Assembly: GCA_020086605.1 (NCBI GenBank)
Contig: JACBWW010000047.1
Coordinates: 3,016,330 to 3,080,329, forward strand
Direction: 5' to 3'
Source: Lanius collurio
Lineage: Eukaryota; Chordata; Aves; Passeriformes; Laniidae
DNA length: 64,000 nt
Part shown: piece after piece, positions 36,036 to 48,645 of the stretch
Layout: every line of letters starts with the position of its first letter
How positions within the stretch are numbered: the first letter of the stretch is position 1
The notes under the pieces: model-generated
What the model was told of the DNA's origin: nothing
Databases searched by the model: none
What the model saw: the letters and a program-made list of their open reading frames with translations, nothing else
Program-made: the position numbers and the translations under genes

Positions 36036-39000
36036 GTAAAATAATTTAAGTGACCATGTTACTTTGGGAGTTAGGTGCTCAGGATTCAAATATTTTTGAT
36101 ATTTCAGGATATTTTTTCAGAATACTCTCCTGAGTACAAGTCTTTGTTAAATATGTAGTTTTTTAACCAAAAAAAAAAAAAAATTCCTGCTGAGAGTGAG
36201 GATGCAAACTCTTGTTTAAGTAGAATAATCAGAATATTTATTGCTTTGTAGTTTTTGGTACAGCAGATAATAAATATGAATGTTTTTCATTTTTTTAAGA
36301 TTTAGCTTATACAGTAATCAGAAGAATAAACTTTTAAGCTGTTGCTATCTTTTTTTGTCTGAAGCTTTTGTAGATTGCAGGCATTTTGTCCATACTTCAT
36401 GCAGAAGTTTAAAGGTGCTGCTTTGATAAAATGCACCACTCTTTTCATACATCCCTCAGGATGTATAATTTTAAAAATATTGATTAAAAATTATATGTTA
36501 GGAATGCTGCAAAGCTTTGGAGGAGAGCTGAATTACTTTGGAGCAAAAAATGACACTTGCCATAAAGTTTTGTTGAAATACATGAAGCCTGAATGCAGGC
36601 TTGCTTTGAATAAGCAAGTTACATTGGAGAAATTCTGCAAAGTGGAAACACCTCTCTTTAATGAACCTTTTTCTGAGTTTTAAACATGAGAGGTTCAAAG
36701 GGTTTTTTTTAATAATATTGCATAATTTGAAAATTAGAAAAAGTTAGAAACATCTTACTTTTGATACAAAAACATTGAAGCTTTTACTTAGAAATATTCT
36801 CAGGTGTGGGATTTGTGCTGTCATTTCAAGGCTCTGGTCTTGCTCATCAGTCAGGCATTGCCTTTGGAGTGAATAAAGATCTGCTTTTTGATAGCATAAC
36901 CATGGATTTAAATGATCCTTTAGAGAAGGAGCACTACAATTCTGTATTCTTTCTCAACAAAAGAACTGATACGAATAGCACTGAGTTTGAAGTCTAATAG
37001 TTTTTATGCTAAAAGATAATTAATACTAGACAGATATAAATAGTGACCTTTTTATGAAGCTACAGCTTTCTTTGAAGCACTTAGTCTGAATTTATATCAA
37101 TGGCAAAATTCAAATTGCTTTTTAACAGAAAGTGCAGGATTTAACAGGCCCTATCTTGTAAATTCTCAGCTGTACATACATTTTTTCTCTGTAAGTAGTA
37201 CTTTTAATTTCAGTAGCTTTACAAATGAGCTCAGCATGTCAATATCTAATCTTACTGTATAGAGACTTTCTGCATTAATACCTTATTTCAAAATGTTTCA
37301 TGTTGGTTTGAAATGGATAATTTACAATATTAATGAAAGTGAGAGCAGATTAGTGTACTCGGGTTCCTCATTATGTATTGAGATGACACTCTTGCTCTCA
37401 TGCTGTGGTGATCAAGTACTAATGGAATTTAAAATGAGAAATTAATTAACGTAGAGGAAATTTATCAAAAGGCTGGCTTTGAAATTATTGTCTGTTTGAG
37501 ATCTAAAGGTCACTTGAATTGGACCAAATTATCTGTGTTTATTCTGGAATTTGGGAAAACACTGTTATTCTATCCAGCTGTATAAAATGCCGTGATTTGA
37601 TTATGGTTTATTTTATGCCAAAACCCTTATTTTTCAATGAAGTAATAAATAATTTTATAACACTTGTAGTGATTTTTTTTCCTTTAATTATGTAGGTTTT
37701 GTTGCACATAAAATTTTTATTCTAATTATACTTTAACGAACTTTACAGTTAAATTATTTTTTTAATATCTAATTTTTCCATTAAATTTTCTATCCATTTG
37801 TTATAGAAGATTTGATGGCACTTTTGTTGTTTATTGAAGATACTGGATTGACAGCTTTTTAAGTATGAAGTGCAGAGGCTGATCAGCTGTAAATTCCTGC
37901 ATCTGCCAGTCTCTCTCTCCTGGTGCCTGAGATCCCAGGTCATCCTGAGCTATCAGTTTATTGCAGAGCATCTGTGCAACTTGATTCCTTTGGAATCCAG
38001 TTTCTAGGAGTTATAATGTAAATTATATAATAATAATTTATTATTTTCAGTCAGTCTGCACTGGGCTTTGATGGTAAAGTCATAGTTAACCATCTGTTTC
38101 TTAGGTTTCCAGATTCTTGGTTAATTTTTAATAGTGATTTAAGAATTATAACTCAGTAGTTCTGAAAAGCTTAGTGAAATACCTGTGTGTGCATGGAGCT
38201 AATTTAATTTCCATCTGTAATGAAACAAGTGAGAAGAGCAGCTCTTTGGCAGTCAGCTCAGTATGGAGGAGGCCTGAGATTTACAGGACCAGGTTGATGA
38301 AAGATAATGAGATTTCTCAGTGCAATTTGTTTGTGGTTTTCCATTTCTGCTACATGCACAAAACCATTTATTTTTAGTACTGTTCTTGAAAAGGGTGTAG
38401 GGAATTTATTGGTGTGAGTTGTGTTTCATGCACATTGTCTTTCAGAGTTTTTAGCTCTGCTGGAGTTGAGGTTATCAGTTATCCATGTTTGAGTCTTTGT
38501 GCAGGTGTTTGATGGCTTTCATGAAGTGCAGTTAGGGCATTCAGTGGAGGAACACTTCCAGCAAGTAAAGGAGTACACAGAGTTGAGATTTTCTGCCATG
38601 AGGGTCCCTTTATTTGCAATATTTTTGATAGGAATTATATCTGTGCATCAATCACTATTTGGAGGAAAGGAAAAAAAATCCCTAAGCTTCTTTCTTAGTG
38701 TTAAAGTCTGTTCCTACAGTAATTTACTTAAGAAAATGAAGTGATGATAGAATGAATTTTATTGTGGGCATGCTCAGATGAATTTTTCAAAAACCTTTCA
38801 TCTACTGGTGGTGACTGTGACAGCTTAATTTGTAGGGATGAGTATTCCAAGAAGTATCCTCAGAATGCAAATGCATAGCTGACTGTAGGAAGTCATTTGG
38901 ACAGAGCTACTAACATTCCCCTTAAGTTTTTTGGATCATTTTAAGTAAAGGTTGCTTTTATTTGAGAAATGCTTTTTGTTTCTGCAGCATGGTTACTGCT

Positions 39001-40104
39001 GAATGATATTTATGATTACTGTCCTCAGGTTTCAGATCTGCTGTATCCAGGTGTGGGAGACAGTGTTTAGTATAATTTTTATTTCTATTCTGTTAATTTC
39101 ATACTTCCTTATTACTTGGAAACAAAACAATGCACAGATTCAATATATTTGTCACCTGAAAAGACAAATAATGTTCATATCTTGCCTTCTAGGGAGCTTC
39201 CACTCAGAACATCTTCCCAGCAGGGAAGGTGCTTGTGGGGTTATGGTCTTTAGCTGATTTAAATTAGTTCCAACTCCATTCAGCTTCTGGTGAGCTGATG
39301 CCATGGCTGAGGTCTCACTCTTCTGTCTGTACTGTATTCTTAGGTTTACTGACATGGCACCAAAAGGTGGATAGTCCTAAAACAGGATACTTAAGGAATG
39401 AGTTGATGTTATTCCAGGGGCTGTAGAGATTTCTGGGATGCTACCCAGCATTCCAGGCTGCTTCAGGTTCTTTTACTTCTTAAAATCCAAGTCAGTCTGT
39501 GCAAGTATTTAACTGAAGCAACCTTTGGCCTTCTACATCACAGAATCAAGTGTTCTCAGGGCTGGTAAAATAGGTAAATAAATATTGGTAAATACAATTA
39601 AATAAGGTTAGGGAAAATAAACAGGAAGGAATGAAGACATTTCCCTAGGGGAGCTCTGTATTCCATGTTGAAGATGGCTCAGAATCATTCATCCTTATGA
39701 TCTGCAGCTTATTTGGGTCCTCAGAAAAAAATATCTTGATATATTTGAACATATGAGATAAAAAGGACTGTGTATATATAAATGCTATTTGAACAAGAAT
39801 ATTTGTTTCTGCCATTTAATTAAGCTATTTAGAAGAAAGGAAGGAAGAAAATTGTTTAATGTGAAGTACTATGTTATATGTGTTGATTATTAGGAATAAT
39901 ACACCTTTTAGAATGAAAAGCAGTAGAACAGTGGGGTGGGGTAGAACTGCTGTGAATCCTTAATGATCATAGAAGGTAAATGCTTCAAGGTGATAAACAT
40001 CACTGTGACTCTAGTTTAGGTAAATGGTAGTATGAGAAGAAAAATATGAGTGAAGTGGGGAAATGGAAACATGGAATAAAATAAATGTGTTTGTTTTCCA
40101 CCAG
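36036..40104 (+). other. SPAG16: SPAG16 intron 4
   Basis: A 4.1 kb AT-rich intron with ends GTAAAA and TTTTCCACCAG. A run of 15 A residues lies near 36169-36183. Open frames at 36375-36683 and 36806-36997 have no recognisable domain and no supporting splice signals. Confidence 0.8.
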
Positions 40105-40242
40105 GTATGAACTCATTGAGAGAGGTGTGCTCACAGTTGATGATGCTGGGCTGGTTCCAGACGTGTACACCCACAACCAGCAACTTGAGACTGAGAATCT
40201 GAGCTTGAAGAAAGATCTGGAGAACTACAAACACTCTGTCAA
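40105..40242 (+). CDS. SPAG16: SPAG16 coding exon 5
   Basis: The first G completes Trp95, then YELIERGVLTV, then GLVPDVYTHNQQLETENLSL and KKDLENYKHSV follow, ending AA|GTATGT (phase 2). The YELI, VPDVYT, LE-EN and LKKDL positions match mammalian SPAG16. The second half (from about residue 124) begins the predicted coiled coil. Confidence 0.97.
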
Positions 40243-43200
40243 GTATGTTATTTGGTTTTATTGACGCTTTCCTATGTGGTAGCAGACGGCCAGAAAATGT
40301 AAACCCAAGTACTTAGTGAAAAAAAAAATAATTTCCCGTTTGTTATGCTGGCTGCACAGACTTTTACTTCTAGATGACATTTATAATTAAAGTTCAAGTT
40401 TCTCTGAGTTCTGTTGGAAATGTAAATCTTAATTTCTTTTATTTGTATTTACCAGGCTAAAAATAATTTTCAGTATCCCATAATCATAACAAATTACTAC
40501 AGAGAATCGTGAGTCTAATAGGTAGAACTAAAAAATAAATTGTTATGTGCATTTTGCATTACAGCTACCTCAAACCTTCAGCATAGGGGAAAAAATCACT
40601 GTATGTTTATTCTTCATATTTTTAATTACAAAGAATCTGTCACTCTGGGCTTAGTGGTAATGGTGTGTCCGTGTAAATTACCATCACTGATTATACTCAT
40701 GTGTACGTTGTAGTAGTTTATTTCACAAGTCTGTAATATTTCAGTCACAAGAGTTAAAATATTTAGCCTATAAAATGGAGAGATGTGGTAATGAACCCCA
40801 CGTCACATGGCCTTTTCTGGAGAATGGTGTGTTTGCACATGTGTGTATTCATTGAGAAAGTGATGCACTCACTTCAGATTTGTTGGTGTGTGGTTTTAAA
40901 ACATGGAGCTGTAAAGTTAATTCCATCCCTTTGATTTTCTTCAGGATTGCTCAAGTTGCTAAGTTTCATTTAGGTTGTTCCTTTCTGTGGAAAAAAAAAC
41001 CCTATTCAAATGTTTAATAATAATTTCTGATAATGGTAATTAAATTAATTTCTGATTTTAATGATTTATTTCATTTTAAATTAATGAATTAATTGGCCAT
41101 GTAGTTTAATAAACAGTGGCAACAATCAAGTCAGATATTGCGTAGTTTAAATATAACAATGCACTGGGAGACAGACCATAGAGAAAACATTTCCTTTTTT
41201 TAAATCTGCAGCTTCTTTGGACAGTGGGCACTCAAAGATTGTGTCTCATATGAGTGGGGTAGAGTAAGAAGCAGCAATGCAGAGTAAAAGAAGGAAGGAT
41301 AAAGTGTGGCCCTCGTGAAATTTATCCTTGACAGTAGTAATTTCAGTGAGCTTTATTTTCTTTCTTCCCCACCTTTTTTTTCTGTCTTCCTTCCCCTCTT
41401 TACCCCTTGTATGTAGCAGAACATGCTGTAACAAAATAATCTGAGTGGATTATGACTTGGCAAGAGTTTTCCTGGGGTTGTTGTATTGCTACATGATTTT
41501 TTAAGAATATAAATCTCAAACTCATTTCACCATGGTCTGAATAAGCTGGGTTTTTTCCTTAAGAATATCTTTTTCCTCCATGAGGTGCCAGAAAAAGTTT
41601 TTCTAGCAGCTTTCTGAGTAGAAGTCTGAAAGATACCATGATAATGTGCAACAGGGAGCAAGCAGGAGAGGGAAAAGAGAGTCAGTATATTGGGTTGCCA
41701 CAGGCTCTCTGTTAATTAGAAGTCCCAACACTCAAGTTCAATCCACAGACTGAAACTGGGCCCTGCTTTTTCATGTTCTGGTGTTTGTTGGAACCTAAAG
41801 TAAAGTGTTGCCACTCTGGTGGCAAACAAATGGGTCACATCACTGGTTTGGTGTTGCAGAGAGGGCACGGAGGTTGAGGGCAGTTGTGTGTGACACAAAC
41901 TCTGTGTGAGCACATCTTGTCCCCTGGCACTGCCTGTGACACACTGCAGGTGCTCTGCATGTGCCTTGTTAAAACACTGCTGGGACCAGACCCCTGCCTT
42001 TGCCCACTTGCAGGGACAGCTTTATTTCCAGTCTGTCAGCTACTGCTGGAATGCAGAATAGGCAGGTGTAAGTCTGTGCTTACAGCAGTTTGTCACTACT
42101 GCACTTTTTCAGCCTTTTCATTTCTAATAACTTTCAAAGATTTCAGTGATACTGATGTTAAAAGTTCAGCATTTGTGATATTCATTTCATAGAAATTGTT
42201 TTGAATAATCTATGAATTAAAGCAGTAGTGCTTCTGAAATAATTGAAATGTGAGAAATGGAGCATTTTTGCTGTATTACCATGGGGCACAGTGTTCTTTT
42301 ATGTCTTTTGGATAAACCCTGGTCATAATACTGTATACTAAATCCATTTAGCGTAGTGACTGTTAACAGCATTTTTTCTTGTTCATACATTCAGTAACTT
42401 GAATCACTGCCTTTGGTAAAGTAAATATTCCAGCAGGAGCTAAAATTACCTGGAGGACAATGTGAGTTTTCAGGTTTTCAGAAAGAATGACTCAGAAAGC
42501 CGAATGCCTCAGAGCACTGGAGAAATGCTGATTGGACTGGTTAGAAACCAAGGATGTGGGAGCAAGGAGAGTCCTGTATTTTGCTCTATGGATTAATCAG
42601 AAATCATTGATTGAGAGCTACAGTGCTGTGAAATATATTTGAGGAAAGCTTTTAATTACATTTGGTATTTCTGAGCTTGGTACTCTTGATGGCCATCTTG
42701 CAGAAAAGAGATGTTATTTGGGACTTAGGCAGTACGGGGGCCCAGGATAAATGACTGTAAACCAATTACCTCCTGCTTTAATGTTGTTTAGCAATTGGTG
42801 GAAGACATTTAGTGTCTAGAAGCAAACTGTAATTGTATTTTGGGTATTTTAATACAGTATTTACATGATTGCATGCAAGCAGGGGGGCAAATCGAGTAGA
42901 TTGCAGGCTGTTGGTTAGATTTCACTGTGGTGTTTCATTATTTAAAGAGAAAATTACAGTTAGCTTCATTTCCTCTGTATAGTGAGCATGTATTTTTTAT
43001 AGCTTGTGCAATGTCTGAAGGCATCTTGATGTCTCTGAAGAAATTAAAAGAAATAAATATCAGCATAATCCTTTTACTCCGAAACTAAGTATAGTTATTA
43101 CCTTAAGGTTTAGATAACACTACTTATCTTTATTTAAATGATGTCTAAAAACGACCATTGTGTGGTGATAGAAAGCCAAACTAATTTTACATTGGTGTGC

Positions 43201-45732
43201 CATGTGACTCTAGTTAAAACCTCAAATGTGCTCCCTTTCTTTTATCTTGAAGGCTACAGTTGAGCCCCAGTTGGTTGCTAAGGGATGTTGTTACCTGCTG
43301 ATTGCTTCCCTAATGGCAGCATGGGCTTTCCTTCCAATATGCAGGAAAAATTTGTAAAAAACACTGAAAATTGTTAACTGTTAAACAAGACTGTTTAATT
43401 CATTTTCATCTTCTTCAGTAGTGTCTGATCACTTAATGTTCTAGTAACATTTCCTGAATTGAAAATAGATCATAGGCATGTTAAACTCTTCCTATTTGAT
43501 GATATAAAATAGTTTGAATACCAGATATTTTTGTTTTCCTGTGGCCAGACTCTTTCTGTTGCCTGTTTATTTAAACATGCAGTCAGACATTTAAATGTTG
43601 TTTCACATTTAAGATGGTGTTGGTCACAGGGACTGTAAACTGTGGTATTTAAAAGCTCTTCAGACGTTGAGGAGTTTCTTATGTAGATGGACTGAAAGTT
43701 GTGTCAGGCTTTTGCCTGAGGTTTGTAGCTGAGTTTACAGCATCAGTTAGGAAGTGTAAACATTTGCAGGTACCCTTCTGTTCCTTTTGGAAGTGTGCTC
43801 ACAAATACACAGCCAGCTTACAGCCAAAGTAATGGACAAAATACAAAGTAATCCTGGAAGTCATAGTTATTATTTTTGTTAGTGACAACATTAGCAACAA
43901 AATTCTTAGTTCATCTTCTCTTTCTCTACCAAAATCTATTCCTGGACATATTTTTCCACTTACACCATGGAAAAAATAAAGTGCATGCTTTTTGTGTTGT
44001 GCCCCATATTTAAATGCAGCTATTTAATTACATGGTGCATTTAACATCTTTGCTGATAAGAGCAATGTAAACTAGATAGAGTAAAAGCCTACATGTTTTC
44101 TAAAATTGTCTTTATTTCAATTAAAATTTTAGGTCTACAACTCGCAGTATCTTGGGGAATTAGTCCCACCTAAATTCAGTGGGATCAGGGCATGTAACTT
44201 GACTCTGAAAATCCTTACTTGGGTTTGTTGCACCCTGCTCTCTTTTGCTATTTTAACATCAGTACTTGCTTGAGAGAAGTTTAATTGGAGGGACCTGCAG
44301 ACTTTGACATGGATCTTCCCTAAAAGAAATGAATATTGGCTTTACTATGACTGTAGCAACATTTTTTTATGCTCAGAACAAGCCATCTGCTGGTCTCTGA
44401 AGGGCCAGGGTTCACATTCAAGGTCTTCATGGCAAGTCAGATTTTGAGTGTGGTGTCATGAGGGAGTTGTTGCCCAGACCTGTCCTGAGACCACTGATTC
44501 ATTTACCTCTCAAGTGTTTGTAGAAGCCTGAGCAGAATAATTAATATGGGCTTTATCCCATACCAAAATCCTGAGCTTCTCTGTTTCCCAGCTCGTGGTG
44601 TTGGCAACCCCAGTGTGATGTGTGGGAGGGGCAGCCCTGCCTGGTTCCATGGCCCTGCCAGCTTTCCCTCAGAGCTGCTGGCATTAATTCACTGGGCTTT
44701 CTGCTGCAGGCACCAGTTCACATACAAATGTATGGTAGTTTGTGTAGGTAGCAAACATAGTGCTTGCTTATACAGCAAATATAAATCACTTGGATTAGTA
44801 AATTAGTAGTATTGTAAGTTATTAAATATAATGCACTGGCAGTTATGGATCTTTGTCCTAGACCTCTGATTTTGGCATGCTCAGTTTTCATTTTGGTTTT
44901 ACTTAATTCTTCAGCTCCTCTTGCAGAGGAAATGAGCTTTATTTCTGCAAGAAGCAAATATCTAATTTCAGTGCAAGGTAATTTCAAGCTTCCTTTGCAA
45001 TTAAACAATTCATCTACTAATCTTTCCTGCCAAACCCGTATCAGTAAAGGCAAGGAGAAAATGTACTGAATATATGCAGAGTATTTTGTGTTTAAGTTTG
45101 TGAAGCAGAGCATCTCAGGGTGTCCCATGGCTGTGTGTAGAGAGAGAATAACAGGTTATCAGTATGTTCACAATTAATTTTGAAATGGAGTCCTTTTGCT
45201 GCCTGTTCTCACATCCAGGGAACACCTGGGGACAGGTTACAAACATGACTGAAGACAGCTTAAACTGTTTCTGGCCCAGCTTTTTCAAGAGTGCTCTCCA
45301 AATTAATTTGCAATGCAACAATACAAATGTGATGTAAATATAAAAAAAAAATATTAGTATTTTCAGTATATTATCTATCTCTTAAGATAGAATTTTATGC
45401 AAGAGGATTGATTTTTGTACCTCCATGAAACTCCTTGTGATTAACATAAAGTTGACTTCAGATCTGAAATTTATAATTCCAGAATTTTTTCAGATTCTGT
45501 CTAAAAGATCCAAGGGAAGAGAAGTACCCACAGTTTTGCACCCCAGCTGGCAGCAAAAAGCCCTCAAAAGTACATATTCTCCAGCACAGGTTGTACTACC
45601 AAGAACTTCCAGCTTAGATACAGTAGGCATGTGCATATCTGAAAATTAATTTCATATGTATTCAGCATACTTTGATGCAGTTCACAGGAGAGATTAACAC
45701 TCCTGCCTTGCATTTTGTGTTTTTACACACAG
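40243..45732 (+). other. SPAG16: SPAG16 intron 5
   Basis: A 5.5 kb intron with ends GTATGT and TTTTTACACACAG. It is AT-rich with no recognised retroelement. The segment at about 42440-42900 is free of simple repeats and has homeodomain-type TAAT/TGATTGA motifs, so it is a candidate conserved element. Confidence 0.75.
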
Positions 45733-45840
45733 GAAAACAGAAGAGGCTCTCCTAAAAATGCAGAAAGAACGAGACTTCCACCGGATGCATCATAAGCGAG
45801 TGGTGCAGGAGAAAAACAGGCTGATTTGTGATATGAAAAG
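45733..45840 (+). CDS. SPAG16: SPAG16 coding exon 6 (coiled coil)
   Basis: The first G completes Lys141. The exon then encodes KTEEALLKMQ, KERDFHRMHHKRVVQEKNRL and ICDMK, ending AG|GTACAA (phase 2). KERDFHRMHHKR is the most conserved stretch of the SPAG16/PF20 N-terminal half and makes the identification secure. High Lys/Glu/Arg content with spaced Leu/Met/Val fits a coiled coil. Confidence 0.98.
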
Positions 45841-47105
45841 GTACAAAATAATTTTAGTTGCTATAAATGTAGCATTAAATAGAATGTTTTTAATTGTTGC
45901 CTGATAATGAAATAACACTATGGAATCTGAAGTGAGTCTAGCTGCATTTAGTTATGTCCTGGTAATCAGCAGCTCCATGTGACCATTGTGCCACACAGGT
46001 CAAAGAATTTCCAGTTATTTATTTTTGGTGAATTTTCTATGATGCAGTATGGCATTAATGAATACATAGTATTTTTAGTAGCTGGAAACAATAATGAGAT
46101 TTGTTTTTTTACCCAGGTATCTTGCCATAAATAGTGATTTTTATTTAAAACTTTTGCCCATTTTAAGGGTAACTGGTATCACACCAAGTTCAGAACCTTT
46201 GCAATTCTGATTCTCATAGCTGGCATTTTGTCATCTTCAACTTCACTAACAAAACTGCTATGTTGCTTTGGTTGCAAATAAGCCCAAACTAGTCCATTGC
46301 TATGGACTTAGAGTAATATACTTTCTAGATAGGAGCTCAGTTCAGAATCTCTTCTTTGTACCTATTTATGCCAGCACTTATTTTAAAACAACACTGAGAA
46401 GAGGCTTCCATGTGCAGCTCCAGTGAATTCCCTGAGTTTTGTTGGTGTTGTTATCACTTGGCACAGGCAATAGCAGCTCTGTGTTCTCCATCCTCACCCT
46501 TGGAATGCACACATGCCAATGCAGGAGAGCACTCTGCACTGCTTTGTGACTCAGCATTGTGCAGCATGCAGTGCTTCTGGAGCTGTTGGTGTCACGTGTT
46601 TCTCCTGAGAGATTCTGAGTCTTAGTTTGGCTGAAGAATTAAAGTGCTTAAGTATTCTCAGTGTAATGTGTAGGGAAGAAAGAAATCATGATCATATTAT
46701 GATTGTTTTTTTCCAGATGAGGATCTTATTTGATAGTCAGATAACAGCTGTAGTTCTTTCTTCCAGTGAAATACAATCCATGTGTAAGAAGACATGTGTA
46801 ATTAGCCAAAATTAATGTGCAGTATGTGTATGAAGGATTAAGAGCAGGACAAAACTGGATGGATTGTTTTAAGATGTGACCAAACAAGCCATGAATCCTC
46901 TTACTCATTCATCTGACTTTTCTGTTTTCCTCTTTCCTTGTGGTATTCCAGTTGGTTGGTTACACACTAAACAGCTTTGCTGTCTCCACTGTGTTGACCT
47001 TTTGGTAATTTTACTCGTTTGTTTGGGATGGGGAAAAGTTATGCAGATATAAATCTCTGATTTAACTCATCTGTGAGGAATTATTTTTCCTCCTCTTGCT
47101 CACAG
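45841..47105 (+). other. SPAG16: SPAG16 intron 6
   Basis: A 1.27 kb AT-rich intron with ends GTACAA and CTCTTGCTCACAG. Nothing else recognised. Confidence 0.85.
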
Positions 47106-47223
47106 GCTGAAGGCACATTATGCATCCTATGAAGCAGTGCTGAAGGAGCTGTCAGAAAAATACCAGAATGCATTGACACAGAAAATGTTAACCAGTTTGG
47201 AGAGAGACAAAGCAATGGGGCAG
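47106..47223 (+). CDS. SPAG16: SPAG16 coding exon 7 (coiled coil)
   Basis: The first G completes Arg177. The exon encodes LKAHYASYEAVLKELSEKYQ then NALTQKMLTSLERDKAMGQ and ends CAG|GTAAAA, phase 0. LK-HYASYE and KMLTSLERDK match mammalian SPAG16. It completes the coiled-coil region at residue 216. Confidence 0.98.
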
Positions 47224-48575
47224 GTAAAACTGTGGGGAACTTGCCCAGCTGTAAGGAATGCTTCTGGTTTTTACTTCGGTAACTACATGGGATATTTCTG
47301 GTAAAGCAACTCACTTATGCAGTAGCCTGAAGCAGAATTTTTTGTGAGTTTGATGATTTGGTGAAATATTAGCAGTGACTATATGTGAAACTTGGTGCAA
47401 AGTAAGAGTTGTCAGTGTGTAGTGCTCAGAGCTGCTCTCCAGGAGTGAGCAGTGTGCAGACCCTGCTACTCCTTCAGTGCCAACAGCTTAAGGAAAGGTT
47501 TGATACTCACACAGATTTCCCATGCTTCCATCTGTGCCTTTGGAAATAGCTTATTTTAACTTCCTTTATTACTGTTTATTGTTTTATTTTATCCAAAATA
47601 TATCCAGGAATGACCTAGTTTAGAAAAAATTACATTAAGAGGTCAGAGACAGTTTTATGTCTTGAGTGGAATATTTGAATAGTATCTTTACTCCTCTAAT
47701 CTTATGTGATGTATACAAGATATTCTGCCCCTTTGGCAGGAAGCAGTGTGAGCACAAGAGGGATGATAGAAAATTACCTTGCATGTGTTGAAGAAAAGAA
47801 GTAGGGGAAAAAAAGAAAAAGCCCTCCCCAAATACATTTCAGCAGTAGTATCAATTCTATGTGGGTAGAATGAAGACAGTACTCACACTGTCTTCTGATA
47901 CTCTTCATCTCTCATTTCCTCCTTTCTTCTGCCTCCAGTTTTTCTTAGGTCACCTCAGGGCTTACTTATAAAACACTGAGGATTATATTTGAAATTTCAA
48001 TAAGGAAAACAAAATGCCCTGTAGAAAATGGGAGTTTACTGCCCATATGGAGTTGTGCTGATTCAGGAGTACAAAACATGGAGCAGTTCCAATGCTGTGA
48101 AATTTCAGGGAGATGTATCTATGTAGGACCTCTGCAGTTATGAACTGTACTCATTCCAAGCAATGAATTTTTTGTAATGCATAACACCATTATTTTGTGA
48201 CATTTTGTTATGACAAAGCTGTAAGTCATGTTGTGCCATTAAATTCAAGATCAGTGCAGTGACAGCAGTTGCTGAAAGTTGCTGTTGTAGTCAGAACCCT
48301 GGTGTTCTGTATGTCTGCATTGTTTTAATAGAGTTGTAAAAGTTGTTTTGAGAGATTGTGGATGGCTTGCATTTTATTGCATTGTTACTCTGGGTCTTTC
48401 CAAAATATTGAATTAGGAGTTATGTTCATAACTTAGAGACAATAATCAAAAGTTAAAAAATTATAGATGGAATTTATGAAGTACACCAGTATGAATGCTG
48501 CATGTTGTGAACAGACACTTCAAAAGTAATATTTTCATGTTGCTTCTTTTTGTTCTTTCTTCTTTTTAAAATTAG
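47224..48575 (+). other. SPAG16: SPAG16 intron 7
   Basis: A 1.35 kb AT-rich intron with ends GTAAAA and TTTTTAAAATTAG. Nothing else recognised. Confidence 0.85.
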
Positions 48576-48645
48576 CTTACAGGTTTGCAGGCTGCATTAG
48601 AAAATTTAGAGTTTGGATATCCCAAGCAGATTCCTGAGACAAAAG
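48576..48645 (+). CDS. SPAG16: SPAG16 coding exon 8
   Basis: Phase 0 start after TTAG. It encodes LTGLQAALENLEFGY then PKQIPETK plus one base and ends AAAAG|GTAAAA (phase 1). The start aligns with ISGLQETLKKLQRGH of mammalian SPAG16. The remainder is a poorly conserved linker. Confidence rests on the alignment and on exact phase agreement with exons 7 and 9. Confidence 0.93.

Noticed and set aside
36375..36997. Two open frames in intron 4 as an alternative exon
   Set aside because: They are separated by stops, have no recognised similarity, and the phase would not fit between exons 4 and 5 without breaking the conserved Trp codon.
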